In this document: positions 1 through 8,093 of the stretch, piece after piece
Layout of the letters: every line of letters begins with the position of its first letter
Numbering within the stretch: the first letter of the stretch is position 1
Source: Deltaproteobacteria bacterium
Lineage (GTDB): Bacteria; Myxococcota_A; Polyangia; DRWM01; JAAZOP01
Assembly: GCA_016218765.1 (NCBI GenBank)
Contig: JACRCZ010000116.1
Location: 1 to 64,000, forward strand
Reading direction: 5' to 3'
DNA: 64,000 nt
The notes under the pieces: generated by a model
What the model was told of the DNA's origin: nothing
What the model saw: only the letters and a program-made list of their open reading frames with translations
Database searches by the model: none
Position numbers and translations under genes: made by a program

Positions 1-1
1 A

Positions 2-1171
2 CAGGCTCCCGCGCCGTCGCCGTATCCGGCGCCCGCGCCCGCCCCGGGCGGCTTTCCCCCGCCCGCACCCGCACCCTCGTACGGCGGCGTCCCCGCGCCG
101 GCACCCGCGCCCACGCCCGCCGCGTTCGGCGCGCAGGCCGCAGGCGCCTACGGCGTCCCCACGTCGGCCCCGACGCCCGGCGCGTTCGGCGCGCAGGCCG
201 CGGGCGCCTTCGGCGTCCCCACCTCGACGCCGTCGCCCGCCGCCTTCGGCGCACCGATGCCCGGAGGCTTCCCGGGCGGCGCGCCGTCGCCCGAGGGTGC
301 CGTCCAGGGAATGATGCCGCAGATGGCGCCGCCCGGCGGCGCGCCGTCGCCGGAAGGCTATGGCTTCGCACCGGCGCCCGGAATGCCGTCGATGGACCAG
401 CCGGGAATGCCGCAGATGGGGTTCCCCGGCGCGCAGCCGCCGCCCGGGATGCCCGGGCCGGGTGGAATGCCCGGATTCGCGCCGCCCGGCGGCCAGCCCT
501 ACCCCGGCGCCGGCATGCCCATGCCGGGCGCCGCGCCCGGAGGCGGGGGCAGCAAGCTGTGGCTGTTCCTCGTCATCGGCGTCGCCGCCGCGGGCATCAT
601 CGGCGCCCTCCTCTACTTCTTCGTCTTCGCCGCCGAGGACGAGGTCTCGCCGTGCGAGAAGACCTGCAACGCCGCCATCGGCTGCCAGAAGGCCGATCCC
701 GAATACAAGGCTGCCAAGGGCCCCGACCGCGTCGCCATGGACAAGGAGCTCGCCTCGTTCCGCGGCGAGTGCATGAAGGGCTGCAAGACGGCCTCGCCGC
801 AGGGCCAGGCGGCCGGCGCGAAGTGCGTGGCGGGAAAGAACTACTGCGAGACGCTCCAGCAGTGCGCCCGCGGCGCCTGGGCCGCGGCCCCGGCCCCCGC
901 CGGTGGCGGTGGTGGCGGCGGCGGCGCCGGCGGCGGTGGTGGCGGCGGCTGCGCCGAGAAGATGCTGAAGTGCATGACCGAGGCGAGCGCCGGCCTGCCT
1001 CCCGAGGCGGCCGCCATGATGAAGGAAAGCGCCGACCAGGCCTGCGAGTCGCTGAAGGCGGGCGAGGACGAGGCCGCCTTCAACAAGGCGGTCGCGGACT
1101 GCGCGGCCACGCCGTGCGGCATGGCCGGAAGCGACTACTCGACCTGCATCATGACCAAGCTGATGGAGTAG
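2..1171 (+). CDS. Pro/Gly-rich single-pass membrane protein with Cys-rich C-terminus (5' end missing)
   Basis: The frame is open to the left edge, so 389 residues of a longer protein are visible; the ATG at 257 lies inside the low-complexity part and is probably not the start. Roughly the first 180 visible residues are Pro/Gly/Ala-rich and include two copies of a 20-residue repeat beginning AFGAQAAGA. One hydrophobic segment follows (from about residue 185, starting KLWLFLVIG). After it comes a domain with about 14 Cys, interrupted by a poly-Gly linker. The order suggests a cytoplasmic Pro-rich tail, one membrane span and a disulfide-rich extracytoplasmic domain. I do not recognise the family. 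It converges with uvrB, 3 bp away. Confidence 0.75.
   Translation, partial: QAPAPSPYPAPAPAPGGFPPPAPAPSYGGVPAPAPAPTPAAFGAQAAGAYGVPTSAPTPGAFGAQAAGAFGVPTSTPSPAAFGAPMPGGFPGGAPSPEGAVQGMMPQMAPPGGAPSPEGYGFAPAPGMPSMDQPGMPQMGFPGAQPPPGMPGPGGMPGFAPPGGQPYPGAGMPMPGAAPGGGGSKLWLFLVIGVAAAGIIGALLYFFVFAAEDEVSPCEKTCNAAIGCQKADPEYKAAKGPDRVAMDKELASFRGECMKGCKTASPQGQAAGAKCVAGKNYCETLQQCARGAWAAAPAPAGGGGGGGGAGGGGGGGCAEKMLKCMTEASAGLPPEAAAMMKESADQACESLKAGEDEAAFNKAVADCAATPCGMAGSDYSTCIMTKLME
121..240 (+). repeat. 60-bp tandem duplication inside the Pro-rich CDS
   Basis: Positions 121-180 and 181-240 are near-identical 60-bp units encoding AFGAQAAGA(Y/F)GVPTS plus a Pro-rich tail. A degenerate third start (AFGAPMPGG) follows at 241. 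The frame is preserved, so copy-number change would alter only the length of the flexible region. Confidence 0.8.
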
Positions 1172-1174
1172 CGG

Positions 1175-3244
1175 CTACGGCCCTCGACGCTGCTTCCGCG
1201 CTCGCGGTCTCCCCGCACTCCCGCTGACCTGCCCCCGTAGCGCCCGGCTTGGCGCCTCGCCGCTCAGCGCCGCGATCCGGTCGCGCAGCAGCGCCGCCCG
1301 CTCGAAATCCAGCTTCTCGGCCGCCAGCAGCATCGCCGCCCGCAGCGCTGCGACCAGCTCGTCGCGCGATTCGTAGTCGACCGCGCCCTCCCCCACCCCG
1401 GAAGGCTCGACCGGCCGCTCGGCCAGATCGAGGTAGTCGCGGGCCGCCGAGCCCGGCGTCATGTCGCGAATCGCCTTCCGGATCGTCGCGGGCACGATCC
1501 CGTGCGCCGCGTTGTACTCCGCCTGGACCTTGCGCCGCCGCTCGGTCTCCGCGACCGTCTCGCGGATCGACGGCGTGAGCACGTCCGCATAGAGGATGAC
1601 CTTGCCGTTCACGTTGCGCGCCGCGCGCCCGCAAGTCTGGACGAGGGACCGGGTGGAACGCAGGAAGCCCTCCTTGTCGGCGTCGAGCACCGCGACCAGC
1701 GAGACCTCGGGCAGGTCGAGCCCCTCGCGCAGGAGGTTGATGCCCACCAGCACGTCGAACGCCCCCTGCCGCAGGTCGCGCAGGATCTCGACCCGCTCCA
1801 GGGTATCGATATCGGCGTGCATGTAGCGGGCACGGACGCCGATCTCGCCGAGGTACTCCGTCAGATCCTCGGCCATGCGCTTGGTCAGCGTCGTCACCAG
1901 CACGCGCTCCCCCTTCTCGACGCGGCGCCGGAGCTGTTCGACGAGATCCTCGACCTGTCCCCCCGCGGGCCGAATCTCGATCTCGGGGTCCATGAGCCCG
2001 GTCGGACGGATGACCTGCTCCACGAACGCGCCGCCGGTGCGCCGCAGCTCCCAGTCGCCGGGCGTGGCGGACACGAAGATCTTCTGCCCCACGCGCTCCT
2101 GCCATTCCGAGAACGTCAGCGGGCGGTTGTCCAGCGCGCTGGGCAGGCGGAAACCGAACTCGACCAGGACCTCCTTGCGGGCGCGATCGCCGCGGTACAT
2201 CGCCTGGATCTGCGGCACCGTCTGGTGGCTCTCGTCGATCACGAACAGCGCGTCCCGCGGGAAGTAGTCGATCAGCGTGCCCGGCGGCTCCCCCGGCGCA
2301 CGGCCGGTCAGGTGCCGCGAGTAGTTCTCGATGCCCGTGCAGAAACCGGCCACCTCCAGCATCTCCAGATCGTAGCTCGTCCGCTGCTCCAGCCGCTCGG
2401 CCTCGAGGAGCTTCCCCGCCCCGCGCAGCTCCTCCAGCCGCTGCCGAAGCTCCTCGCGCACGGCGCCCAGCGCGCGCTTCAGCTCCGAGGCCGGGACGAC
2501 GTAGTGGCTGTTGGGATGGATCGCCGTGCGCTCCATCGTCCCGACCACGCGACCGCGCAGCGGATCGATCTCCGACAGCTTCTCGATGCGGTCGCCCCAG
2601 AACTCGATGCGCACCGCCCGGTCCTCCTCGTACGCCGGGAAGACCTCGACCACCTCGCCGCGCACGCGGAACGTCCCGCGGTGGAAATCCACGTCGTTGC
2701 GCTCGTACCGGACGTCGACCAGGCGCCGCAGCAGCCCGTCGCGGTCCACCTCCTCGCCGACGGCGAGCGGCACGAGCAGGCCGGAGTACCAGTCCTTGGA
2801 GCCGATACCGTAGATGCACGAGACCGACGCCACGACGATCACGTCGCGCCGAGTGAGCACCGCGCGCGTCGCGCTGTGCCGCAGCCGGTCGATGCGCTCG
2901 TTGATCGTCGCGTCCTTCTCGATGTAGGTGTCCGAGTTCGGGATGTACGCCTCGGGCTGGTAGTAGTCGTAGTAGCTGACGAAGTACTCGACCGCGTTGT
3001 GCGGGAACAGCTCGCGGAACTCCTGGTAGAGCTGCGCCGCCAGCGTCTTGTTGTGCGCGATGACCAGCGTCGGCCGCTGCACGCGCTCGATGACGTTCGC
3101 GATCGTGAAGGTCTTGCCCGAACCCGTGATCCCCAGCAGCACCTGGTCCGGCTCGCCCCGCTCGACGCCGCCCGCCAGCGCATCGATCGCCTGGCTCTGG
3201 TCGCCTGCGGGTCGAAGCTCGGTCTCCAGTCGGAAGCGCTCCAC
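1175..3244 (-). CDS. uvrB: UvrABC excinuclease subunit B
   Basis: Damage-verification helicase of nucleotide excision repair, which receives the lesion from UvrA and recruits UvrC. In order it shows Walker [11 protein letters not shown], the beta-hairpin [10 protein letters not shown] that probes DNA, the DESH motif, [35 protein letters not shown] and [11 protein letters not shown]-terminal UVR motif ([15 protein letters not shown]) contacts UvrC. The frame is open to an ATG at 3427, but that extension is Arg/Ser/Thr-rich and unlike the family. I chose the GTG at 3244 ([10 protein letters not shown]), which gives 689 aa, a normal UvrB length. No strong ribosome-binding site supports either start. 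It stands alone. Confidence 0.96.
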   Translation of the reverse strand: MERFRLETELRPAGDQSQAIDALAGGVERGEPDQVLLGITGSGKTFTIANVIERVQRPTLVIAHNKTLAAQLYQEFRELFPHNAVEYFVSYYDYYQPEAYIPNSDTYIEKDATINERIDRLRHSATRAVLTRRDVIVVASVSCIYGIGSKDWYSGLLVPLAVGEEVDRDGLLRRLVDVRYERNDVDFHRGTFRVRGEVVEVFPAYEEDRAVRIEFWGDRIEKLSEIDPLRGRVVGTMERTAIHPNSHYVVPASELKRALGAVREELRQRLEELRGAGKLLEAERLEQRTSYDLEMLEVAGFCTGIENYSRHLTGRAPGEPPGTLIDYFPRDALFVIDESHQTVPQIQAMYRGDRARKEVLVEFGFRLPSALDNRPLTFSEWQERVGQKIFVSATPGDWELRRTGGAFVEQVIRPTGLMDPEIEIRPAGGQVEDLVEQLRRRVEKGERVLVTTLTKRMAEDLTEYLGEIGVRARYMHADIDTLERVEILRDLRQGAFDVLVGINLLREGLDLPEVSLVAVLDADKEGFLRSTRSLVQTCGRAARNVNGKVILYADVLTPSIRETVAETERRRKVQAEYNAAHGIVPATIRKAIRDMTPGSAARDYLDLAERPVEPSGVGEGAVDYESRDELVAALRAAMLLAAEKLDFERAALLRDRIAALSGEAPSRALRGQVSGSAGRPRARKQRRGP

Positions 3245-3289
3245 GGCACCGGAGCATAGGGCGGCGGCAGAGCGGGGGCAACGAGAGGG

Positions 3290-3322
3290 GGTGGAGGTTG
3301 TTGGTTGCCGGTTGATCGTCCG
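3290..3322 (-). repeat. Degenerate copy of the GATC(G/A)ACCAACC dispersed repeat
   Basis: Read on the minus strand, this spacer just upstream of uvrB gives GATCAACC followed by CAACCAACAAC and a C-rich tract. It resembles the spacer elements near 39.9, 58.3 and 61.5 kb. It is diverged, so membership is likely but not certain. Confidence 0.4.
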
Positions 3323-3458
3323 GGACGAGTTCCTGGTCCGGAGACGCCGATGAATGGTGCTCCGATCCGTTGCTCCCCGTCGGTGGTCCCGGCTAGCATG
3401 CCCTCCGTGGAAGCCACCGGCCACCACCCACGCTCGTCAGGAAGGCAGGTCGCGGAAC

Positions 3459-4031
3459 GTGGCTGACGACCCCGGCCGGTCGCCCGATCGGCCGCCACCG
3501 GGGTCGCCGCCCGAACGCCGTTCGGGCGCGCCTGCCCGCGCCGGCTCCGAGCTGCGCAGGATCCTCGAGCAGCTCTTCCGCCAACCCCGCGCCGAGCGCA
3601 GCCTGGCCGTCACCGCCGCCTGGTCCCGCGCCGTCGGCCCGCGCATCGCCCAGGTCGCGCGGCCGATCCGCATCGTCGACCGGAAACTGCTCGTGCAGGT
3701 GACCAGCCCCGCCTGGCGCCAGGAGCTGTCGATGCAGGCCCGCGAGATCGTCCGCAAGCTCCAGCGGGAGCTCGGCGATTCCGTCCAGTCGCTCGACATC
3801 CGCGTCGGCGTCAACCCCGACCTGCGTACGACCGACGCGGCGGCCGAAGGCACCGAACGCGAGGCCCTCCCCGCCCTGCGCGCCGTCGCCGCAGCCCTCG
3901 AGTCTCCCGAGCTGCGCGCCATGGCCCTGGCCCTCGCCGAGGGCCGGCCGCTCGAGCAGCCCGGGGCGACGCGACCCCGCACGGGAGCCCGGCCTGCCAG
4001 GCGCGGCCCGCGCAAGCGGGGCTCGCGGTGA
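3459..4031 (+). CDS. DUF721 / DciA-like protein
   Basis: A protein of 190 residues with a DUF721 core from about residue 30 to 115: LRRILEQLFRQ, then AVTAAWSRAVGPRIAQVARPIRI, then the strand-rich LLVQVTSPAWRQELSMQ. DciA members of this family are the loaders of the replicative helicase DnaB in bacteria lacking DnaC. The basic, Pro/Arg-rich tails are common here. The GTG at 3459 (VADDPGRS) has an AGGAAGG stretch upstream and fits better than the more distal start at 3354, whose extra residues look non-coding. The stop overlaps a GTG in the next frame at 4028. The DciA role is inferred from the family; many DUF721 members are uncharacterised. Confidence 0.72.
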   Translation: MADDPGRSPDRPPPGSPPERRSGAPARAGSELRRILEQLFRQPRAERSLAVTAAWSRAVGPRIAQVARPIRIVDRKLLVQVTSPAWRQELSMQAREIVRKLQRELGDSVQSLDIRVGVNPDLRTTDAAAEGTEREALPALRAVAAALESPELRAMALALAEGRPLEQPGATRPRTGARPARRGPRKRGSR

Positions 4032-4036
4032 CGCGA

Positions 4037-4066
4037 GCGGTCGGCGGTCGTCGGTCGGCGGTCGCG
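4037..4066 (+). repeat. GGTCGGC-type short repeat
   Basis: Two adjacent copies of a GGTCGGCGGTCG-like word lie just after the DUF721 stop. It is low-complexity spacer sequence, which argues against real coding at the far 5' end of the hydrolase frame. Confidence 0.5.
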
Positions 4067-4210
4067 TTCCTCCTCCACCCGCCGGAGCTTGCGGTCTTCG
4101 CCTTCTGCGCATCGCTGTGTTCGTGCCGCCGTCCGGACCAGGAACCGCGCGCTGCGCAAAGCGCGGCGCGTGACGTTGCCTCTCCCGGCGACTCCGGCTA
4201 CGGTGCCGCC

Positions 4211-5047
4211 ATGGCCGGCCATCTCGCCAGGCTCGACGCACCGGAGGTCGCCGCTCGCATCTTCTTCCCGCGTCCCGACCCGGGCGATCCGGCCCCGCCC
4301 GGCAGCACGGACCTCGAAATCCCCGTCGTCGGGGGCGCGACCCTGCACGCACGCCTTCATCCGGGACCGGACGGCGGCCCGGTCGTCCTCCTCTTCCACG
4401 GCAACGGGGAGATCGTCGCCGATTACGACGACGCGGCAGGCGCGTACCGCGCGCTCGGCGCACGGCTGCTGGTCGTCGACTACCGCGGCTACGGCCGCTC
4501 GACCGGCGACCCCACGCCGTCGCACATCGTTCGGGACGCGGACGCGGTGCTCGACTTCGTGCGTGCCCGGTTCGCAGGGCGCCCTGCCCCGGGCGTCGCC
4601 GGCCCGGAGGTTACCGCAAGGCCGCAGGGCCGCCCCCCGATCATCATCCTGGGCCGCTCGCTCGGCTCGGCCCCGGCCATCCACCTCGCCGCCACGCGGG
4701 GCGGCGAGCTGGCCGGCCTGATACTGGAGAGCGGCTTCGCGCGCACCCTGCCCCTGCTGCGCCTCGTCGGCGTGCCGGTCGAACGCCTCGGCCTGGCCGA
4801 GGCCGACGGGTTCGACAACCGCGAGGCGATGCGCCGGGTGACCATTCCGACCTTGATCCTGCACGCGGACCAGGACACGATCATTCCGCTCGACGACGCA
4901 CACCTGAACTTCGAGGCCTGCGCGGCACGGGACAAGAAGCTGATGGTCGTCGAGGGCGCGGACCACAACTCGATCATGGCCTACGGGGGACGACAGTACT
5001 GGGGAGCGATCGGGGAGTTCGTAGGGAGATTGCGGGAGAGACGATGA
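4211..5047 (+). CDS. Alpha/beta hydrolase (serine hydrolase, 278 aa)
   Basis: Alpha/beta-hydrolase fold enzyme of unknown substrate. Seen, numbering from the ATG at 4211: oxyanion-hole motif FHGNGE, the family's DYRGYGRS, nucleophile elbow GRSLGS with Ser150, an acidic residue in HADQD (Asp220 or Asp222), and catalytic His252 in ADHNSI. This is the layout of the BEM46/FrsA-like group with no lid insertion. The frame extends up to a GTG at 4028 that overlaps the DUF721 stop, but those 61 residues include a GGTCGGC repeat and look unconserved. The 3' end overlaps the TldD-like start by 4 bp (ATGA), implying translational coupling. Confidence 0.85.
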   Translation: MAGHLARLDAPEVAARIFFPRPDPGDPAPPGSTDLEIPVVGGATLHARLHPGPDGGPVVLLFHGNGEIVADYDDAAGAYRALGARLLVVDYRGYGRSTGDPTPSHIVRDADAVLDFVRARFAGRPAPGVAGPEVTARPQGRPPIIILGRSLGSAPAIHLAATRGGELAGLILESGFARTLPLLRLVGVPVERLGLAEADGFDNREAMRRVTIPTLILHADQDTIIPLDDAHLNFEACAARDKKLMVVEGADHNSIMAYGGRQYWGAIGEFVGRLRERR

Positions 5048-6654
5048 AGAAGCAGATCGGACGACGGGATTTCCTGGCGATGGCCGCGGCAGGGGCGGCG
5101 AGCGCCGCCGGCCTGCCGCTGCTCGCGGGCTGCTCCAAGAAGAGCCCGGGTGCGCCGCCGGAGGCGGGAGCCCTCGAGGTCGTGGCGGCCCCTCCTCCTC
5201 CTCCGCCCGCGGACGTCGCGGCTTCGCCGCCGGAGACGGGGTACTTCGCGCAGAACTTCGGCGTGGACCGCGAGCTGCTGCGCAAGACCATCCAGCGCGG
5301 GCTGTCGAAGGGCGGCGACCACTGCGAGGTTTTCCTGCAGCACAAGATCGCGGACTTCGTCGCCTTCGAGGACGGGCAGGTCAACGAGGCGTACGCGCGG
5401 GTGGACCTGGGCGCCGGCGTCCGCGTCCTCCTGGGCGACCAGACCGGCTACGCCTTCAGCGAGGACCTCGCGCCGGAGAGCCTGGGTCGCGCGGCCGAGA
5501 CCGCCGCGGCGATCGCGGCTGCCGCGGCGGGCGCCCCGCCGGGGACGTTCACGCCGGTCGAGGTCCCGGCGGCGCTGTACCCGACCGAGCCGCAATGGCT
5601 GGCTGTCGCGCCGTCCGACAAGCTCGCCATCGTCGACGCCGTCGGGAAGAAGCTGGCGGCGGGCGACCCCAGCGTGATCAAGGCGGCGGTGCGCTTCCGC
5701 GCCGAGGACGACATCGTGCTGGTCGCCAACTCCGACGGCGCGTTCGTCGAGAACCGCCGGCCGATGACGTTCCTCTACGTGACCTGCACCGCCGAGAAGG
5801 GCGGCCGCCGCGAGACGAACTGGTACTCGCGCAGCAGCCGCGGCGGGCCGGGCTTCTACACGCCCCAGGTGATCGACGCCATGGCGGCGGAGGCCGTGAA
5901 GCGCACGATGCTGCTGTTCGACGCCGTCACGCCGCCGGCCGGCGAGATGCCGGTCGTGCTCGCGCCCGCGACCTCCGGCATCCAGCTGCACGAAGCGATG
6001 GGCCACGGGTTCGAGGCGGACTTCAACCGCAAGGGGATCTCGATCTTCTCCTCCATGATGGGACGCAAGATCGCCGCGGAGTTCGTGACCATCATCGATT
6101 CGGGCCTCGAGCCCGGCAACCGCGGCGCGCTGGGCGTCGACGACGAGGGCACCCCTGGACGGCGCACCGTGCTCGTGGACAAGGGCGTCCTCGTCTCGTA
6201 CCTCCACGACCGCATCTCCGCGAAGCACTACGGCGTCGAGCGCACGGGCAACGGGCGCCGCGAGGACTTCCGCTTCCCGCCGATCCCGCGCATGCGGGTG
6301 ACGTTCATGGAGTCCGGTCCCCACGGCCACGACGAGATCATCGGCTCGGTGCAGAAAGGACTGTACGCCATCGACTTCTCCAACGGCGAGGTCAACATCG
6401 GCGCGGGCGACTACAGCTTCTACGTCAAGACGGGCTACCTGATCGAGGACGGCAAGCTGACCTCCCCGGTCAAGGACGTGAACCTCATCGGCAACGGCCC
6501 GGACAGCCTGGGCCAGGTGGACATGGTGGGCGGCGACTTCGAGCTGGACGGCGGAACGTGGACCTGCGGCAAGGACGGCCAGGGCGTCCCCGTCGGCCTC
6601 GGCCTGCCGACCATCCGCGTCGCGGCCATCACGGTCGGCGGAGTGCGATCATGA
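5044..6654 (+). CDS. Exported TldD-like metallopeptidase (Tat lipoprotein)
   Basis: TldD/PmbA-family peptidase of 536 aa. TldD proteins form heterodimers with TldE (PmbA) and degrade unstructured peptides, for example in microcin maturation and CcdA turnover. The zinc-site motif HEAMGH (His316, Glu317, His321) and the downstream GHGFEADF are intact, so this is the catalytic partner. Unusually, the N-terminus carries a twin-arginine motif (GRRDFLA), an Ala-rich hydrophobic stretch and a lipobox (LLAGC). It is therefore predicted to be exported folded and lipid-anchored. It overlaps the genes on both sides by 4 bp, within one operon. Confidence 0.9.
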   Translation: MKKQIGRRDFLAMAAAGAASAAGLPLLAGCSKKSPGAPPEAGALEVVAAPPPPPPADVAASPPETGYFAQNFGVDRELLRKTIQRGLSKGGDHCEVFLQHKIADFVAFEDGQVNEAYARVDLGAGVRVLLGDQTGYAFSEDLAPESLGRAAETAAAIAAAAAGAPPGTFTPVEVPAALYPTEPQWLAVAPSDKLAIVDAVGKKLAAGDPSVIKAAVRFRAEDDIVLVANSDGAFVENRRPMTFLYVTCTAEKGGRRETNWYSRSSRGGPGFYTPQVIDAMAAEAVKRTMLLFDAVTPPAGEMPVVLAPATSGIQLHEAMGHGFEADFNRKGISIFSSMMGRKIAAEFVTIIDSGLEPGNRGALGVDDEGTPGRRTVLVDKGVLVSYLHDRISAKHYGVERTGNGRREDFRFPPIPRMRVTFMESGPHGHDEIIGSVQKGLYAIDFSNGEVNIGAGDYSFYVKTGYLIEDGKLTSPVKDVNLIGNGPDSLGQVDMVGGDFELDGGTWTCGKDGQGVPVGLGLPTIRVAAITVGGVRS

Positions 6655-7979
6655 GCGGCGCGATCAAGCTCGACGAAACGGCCCGGAAGATGATGGACGG
6701 CGCCCTCCAGCGCGGCGTCAAGGACGTCCGCGTCGGCGCCACGCGCTCGCGCAACGTCTCCGTCACGTGGCGCACCGGACGCGTGGACAAGATCCAGGAA
6801 TCGTCGCGCCTCGGCGTGAGCCTCGCCCTGTACATCGACGGGCGTTACACGACGTGCACGACCAACGACCTTCGGCCCGAGGCCATCGACCGGTTCCTCG
6901 ACTCCTCGGTCGCCCTCTGCCGCGCGATGACCCCCGACCCGTACCGCGTCATGCCCGACCCGTCGCTGTACGCGGGACGCGAGGAGCGGGAGCTGGGCCT
7001 CTTCGACCCGGCCATCGCCGACGTCAGGCCGCAGCAGCGCAAGGACTTCGCGGCCGCCATGGAAGCCGCCGCACTGGCCAAGGCCGGCGACAAGGCAATC
7101 CAGGCGGAGACGGCGTGCGAGGACGAGGAGGGCGAGCTGTTCCAACTCCACTCCAACGGCTTCGAGGGCACGCGGCGCTCGTCGTACTTCGGCGCGTGGG
7201 CGACGGTGTCGCTGCAGGACGCCGGGGACAAGCGGCCGGAAGGCGACTACGACGTGGCGTCGCGCAAGCGCGCCGAGCTTCCCACGGCCGAGCTGGTGGG
7301 CACGAAGGCGGCGGAGTACGGCCTCCTGCGCATGGGCACGACGAAGGTCCCGACCGCGAAGATGACCATGATCCTCGAGAACCGCGCCGTCGGCCGCCTC
7401 CTGGGCTACCTCCTCGCCGCCGCCTCCGGCCGCGCGCTCCAGCAGAAGCAGTCGTTCCTGGACGGCATGATCGGGAAGAGCTTCGGCAGCGGAGAGTTCG
7501 ACCTCCTGGACGACCCGTTCCTCGCCGGTGGCTTCGGCTCGCGCCTGTTCGACGGCGAGGGAATCTCGGCCAAACCGCTGCCGATCTTCGAGAAGGGCGT
7601 GTTCCGCAACTTCTACGTCGACGTGTACTACGGGAAGAAGCTGGAGCTGCCGCCCACCACCGGCGGCCGGTCGAATCTCGTTCTCGCTCCGGGCACCAAG
7701 AGCCTCGACGAGCTGGTGGCCGGCGTCTCGCAGGGCATCCTGGTTCGCGGCTTCATCGGCGGCAACTCCAACTCCACGACCGGCGACTTCTCCACCGGCA
7801 TCTACGGCACGCGGATCGAGAACGGCGCGTTGACGCAGCCCATCGCCGAGATGAACGTCGCGGGCAACCACAAGGACTTCTGGCAGCGCCTCGCGGAGGT
7901 CGGCAACGACCCCTGGCCCTACAGCTCCCTGCGCGTCCCCAGCCTCGTCTTCGACGGCGTGCAGTTCAGCGGGGAATAA
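6651..7979 (+). CDS. PmbA/TldE-like protein
   Basis: 442-aa partner of the TldD-like gene; its ATG overlaps the upstream TGA by 4 bp. It has the family's C-terminal signature region (GGNSNSTTGDFSTGIYG, then GALTQPIAEMNVAGN) and lacks the HExxxH zinc motif, as expected of the non-catalytic TldE/PmbA subunit. No signal peptide is visible, so it is predicted cytoplasmic while its partner appears exported. It may instead co-travel with the Tat partner ('hitch-hiking'). The frame is open to 5595, but everything upstream of 6651 is out-of-frame readthrough of tldD. Confidence 0.88.
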   Translation: MSGAIKLDETARKMMDGALQRGVKDVRVGATRSRNVSVTWRTGRVDKIQESSRLGVSLALYIDGRYTTCTTNDLRPEAIDRFLDSSVALCRAMTPDPYRVMPDPSLYAGREERELGLFDPAIADVRPQQRKDFAAAMEAAALAKAGDKAIQAETACEDEEGELFQLHSNGFEGTRRSSYFGAWATVSLQDAGDKRPEGDYDVASRKRAELPTAELVGTKAAEYGLLRMGTTKVPTAKMTMILENRAVGRLLGYLLAAASGRALQQKQSFLDGMIGKSFGSGEFDLLDDPFLAGGFGSRLFDGEGISAKPLPIFEKGVFRNFYVDVYYGKKLELPPTTGGRSNLVLAPGTKSLDELVAGVSQGILVRGFIGGNSNSTTGDFSTGIYGTRIENGALTQPIAEMNVAGNHKDFWQRLAEVGNDPWPYSSLRVPSLVFDGVQFSGE

Positions 7980-7995
7980 CGGCGGGCGGAGAGTC

Positions 7996-8020
7996 TCGCG
8001 CAGAGACGCAGAGGCGCAGG
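7996..8020 (+). repeat. CGCAGAGACGCAGAGGCGCAG repeat (family a)
   Basis: A short element in the convergent spacer after the PmbA-like gene, reading GCGCAGAGACGCAG and GAGGCGCAGG. It includes a GTCTC/GAGAC inverted repeat. Variants lie at 43268-43305, 44269-44295, 48559-48592 and 56491-56532. Confidence 0.65.
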
Positions 8021-8093
8021 GTCTTGCAGCAACGGGGACGGCGCGCAGCCCGGTCGTCGCCTCGTGACCAGGCTTCCCAGGTGCCGACCGACC

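Noticed and set aside
3245-3427. Extended N-terminus of UvrB.
   Set aside because: The 61 extra residues are unlike any UvrB N-terminus and overlap the spacer repeat; 689 aa from GTG 3244 is the normal size.
4028-4210. Longer hydrolase start (GTG overlapping the DUF721 stop), giving a weak signal-like stretch.
   Set aside because: The extension contains the GGTCGGC repeat and an unconvincing hydrophobic core; the fold is complete from 4211. Not excluded.
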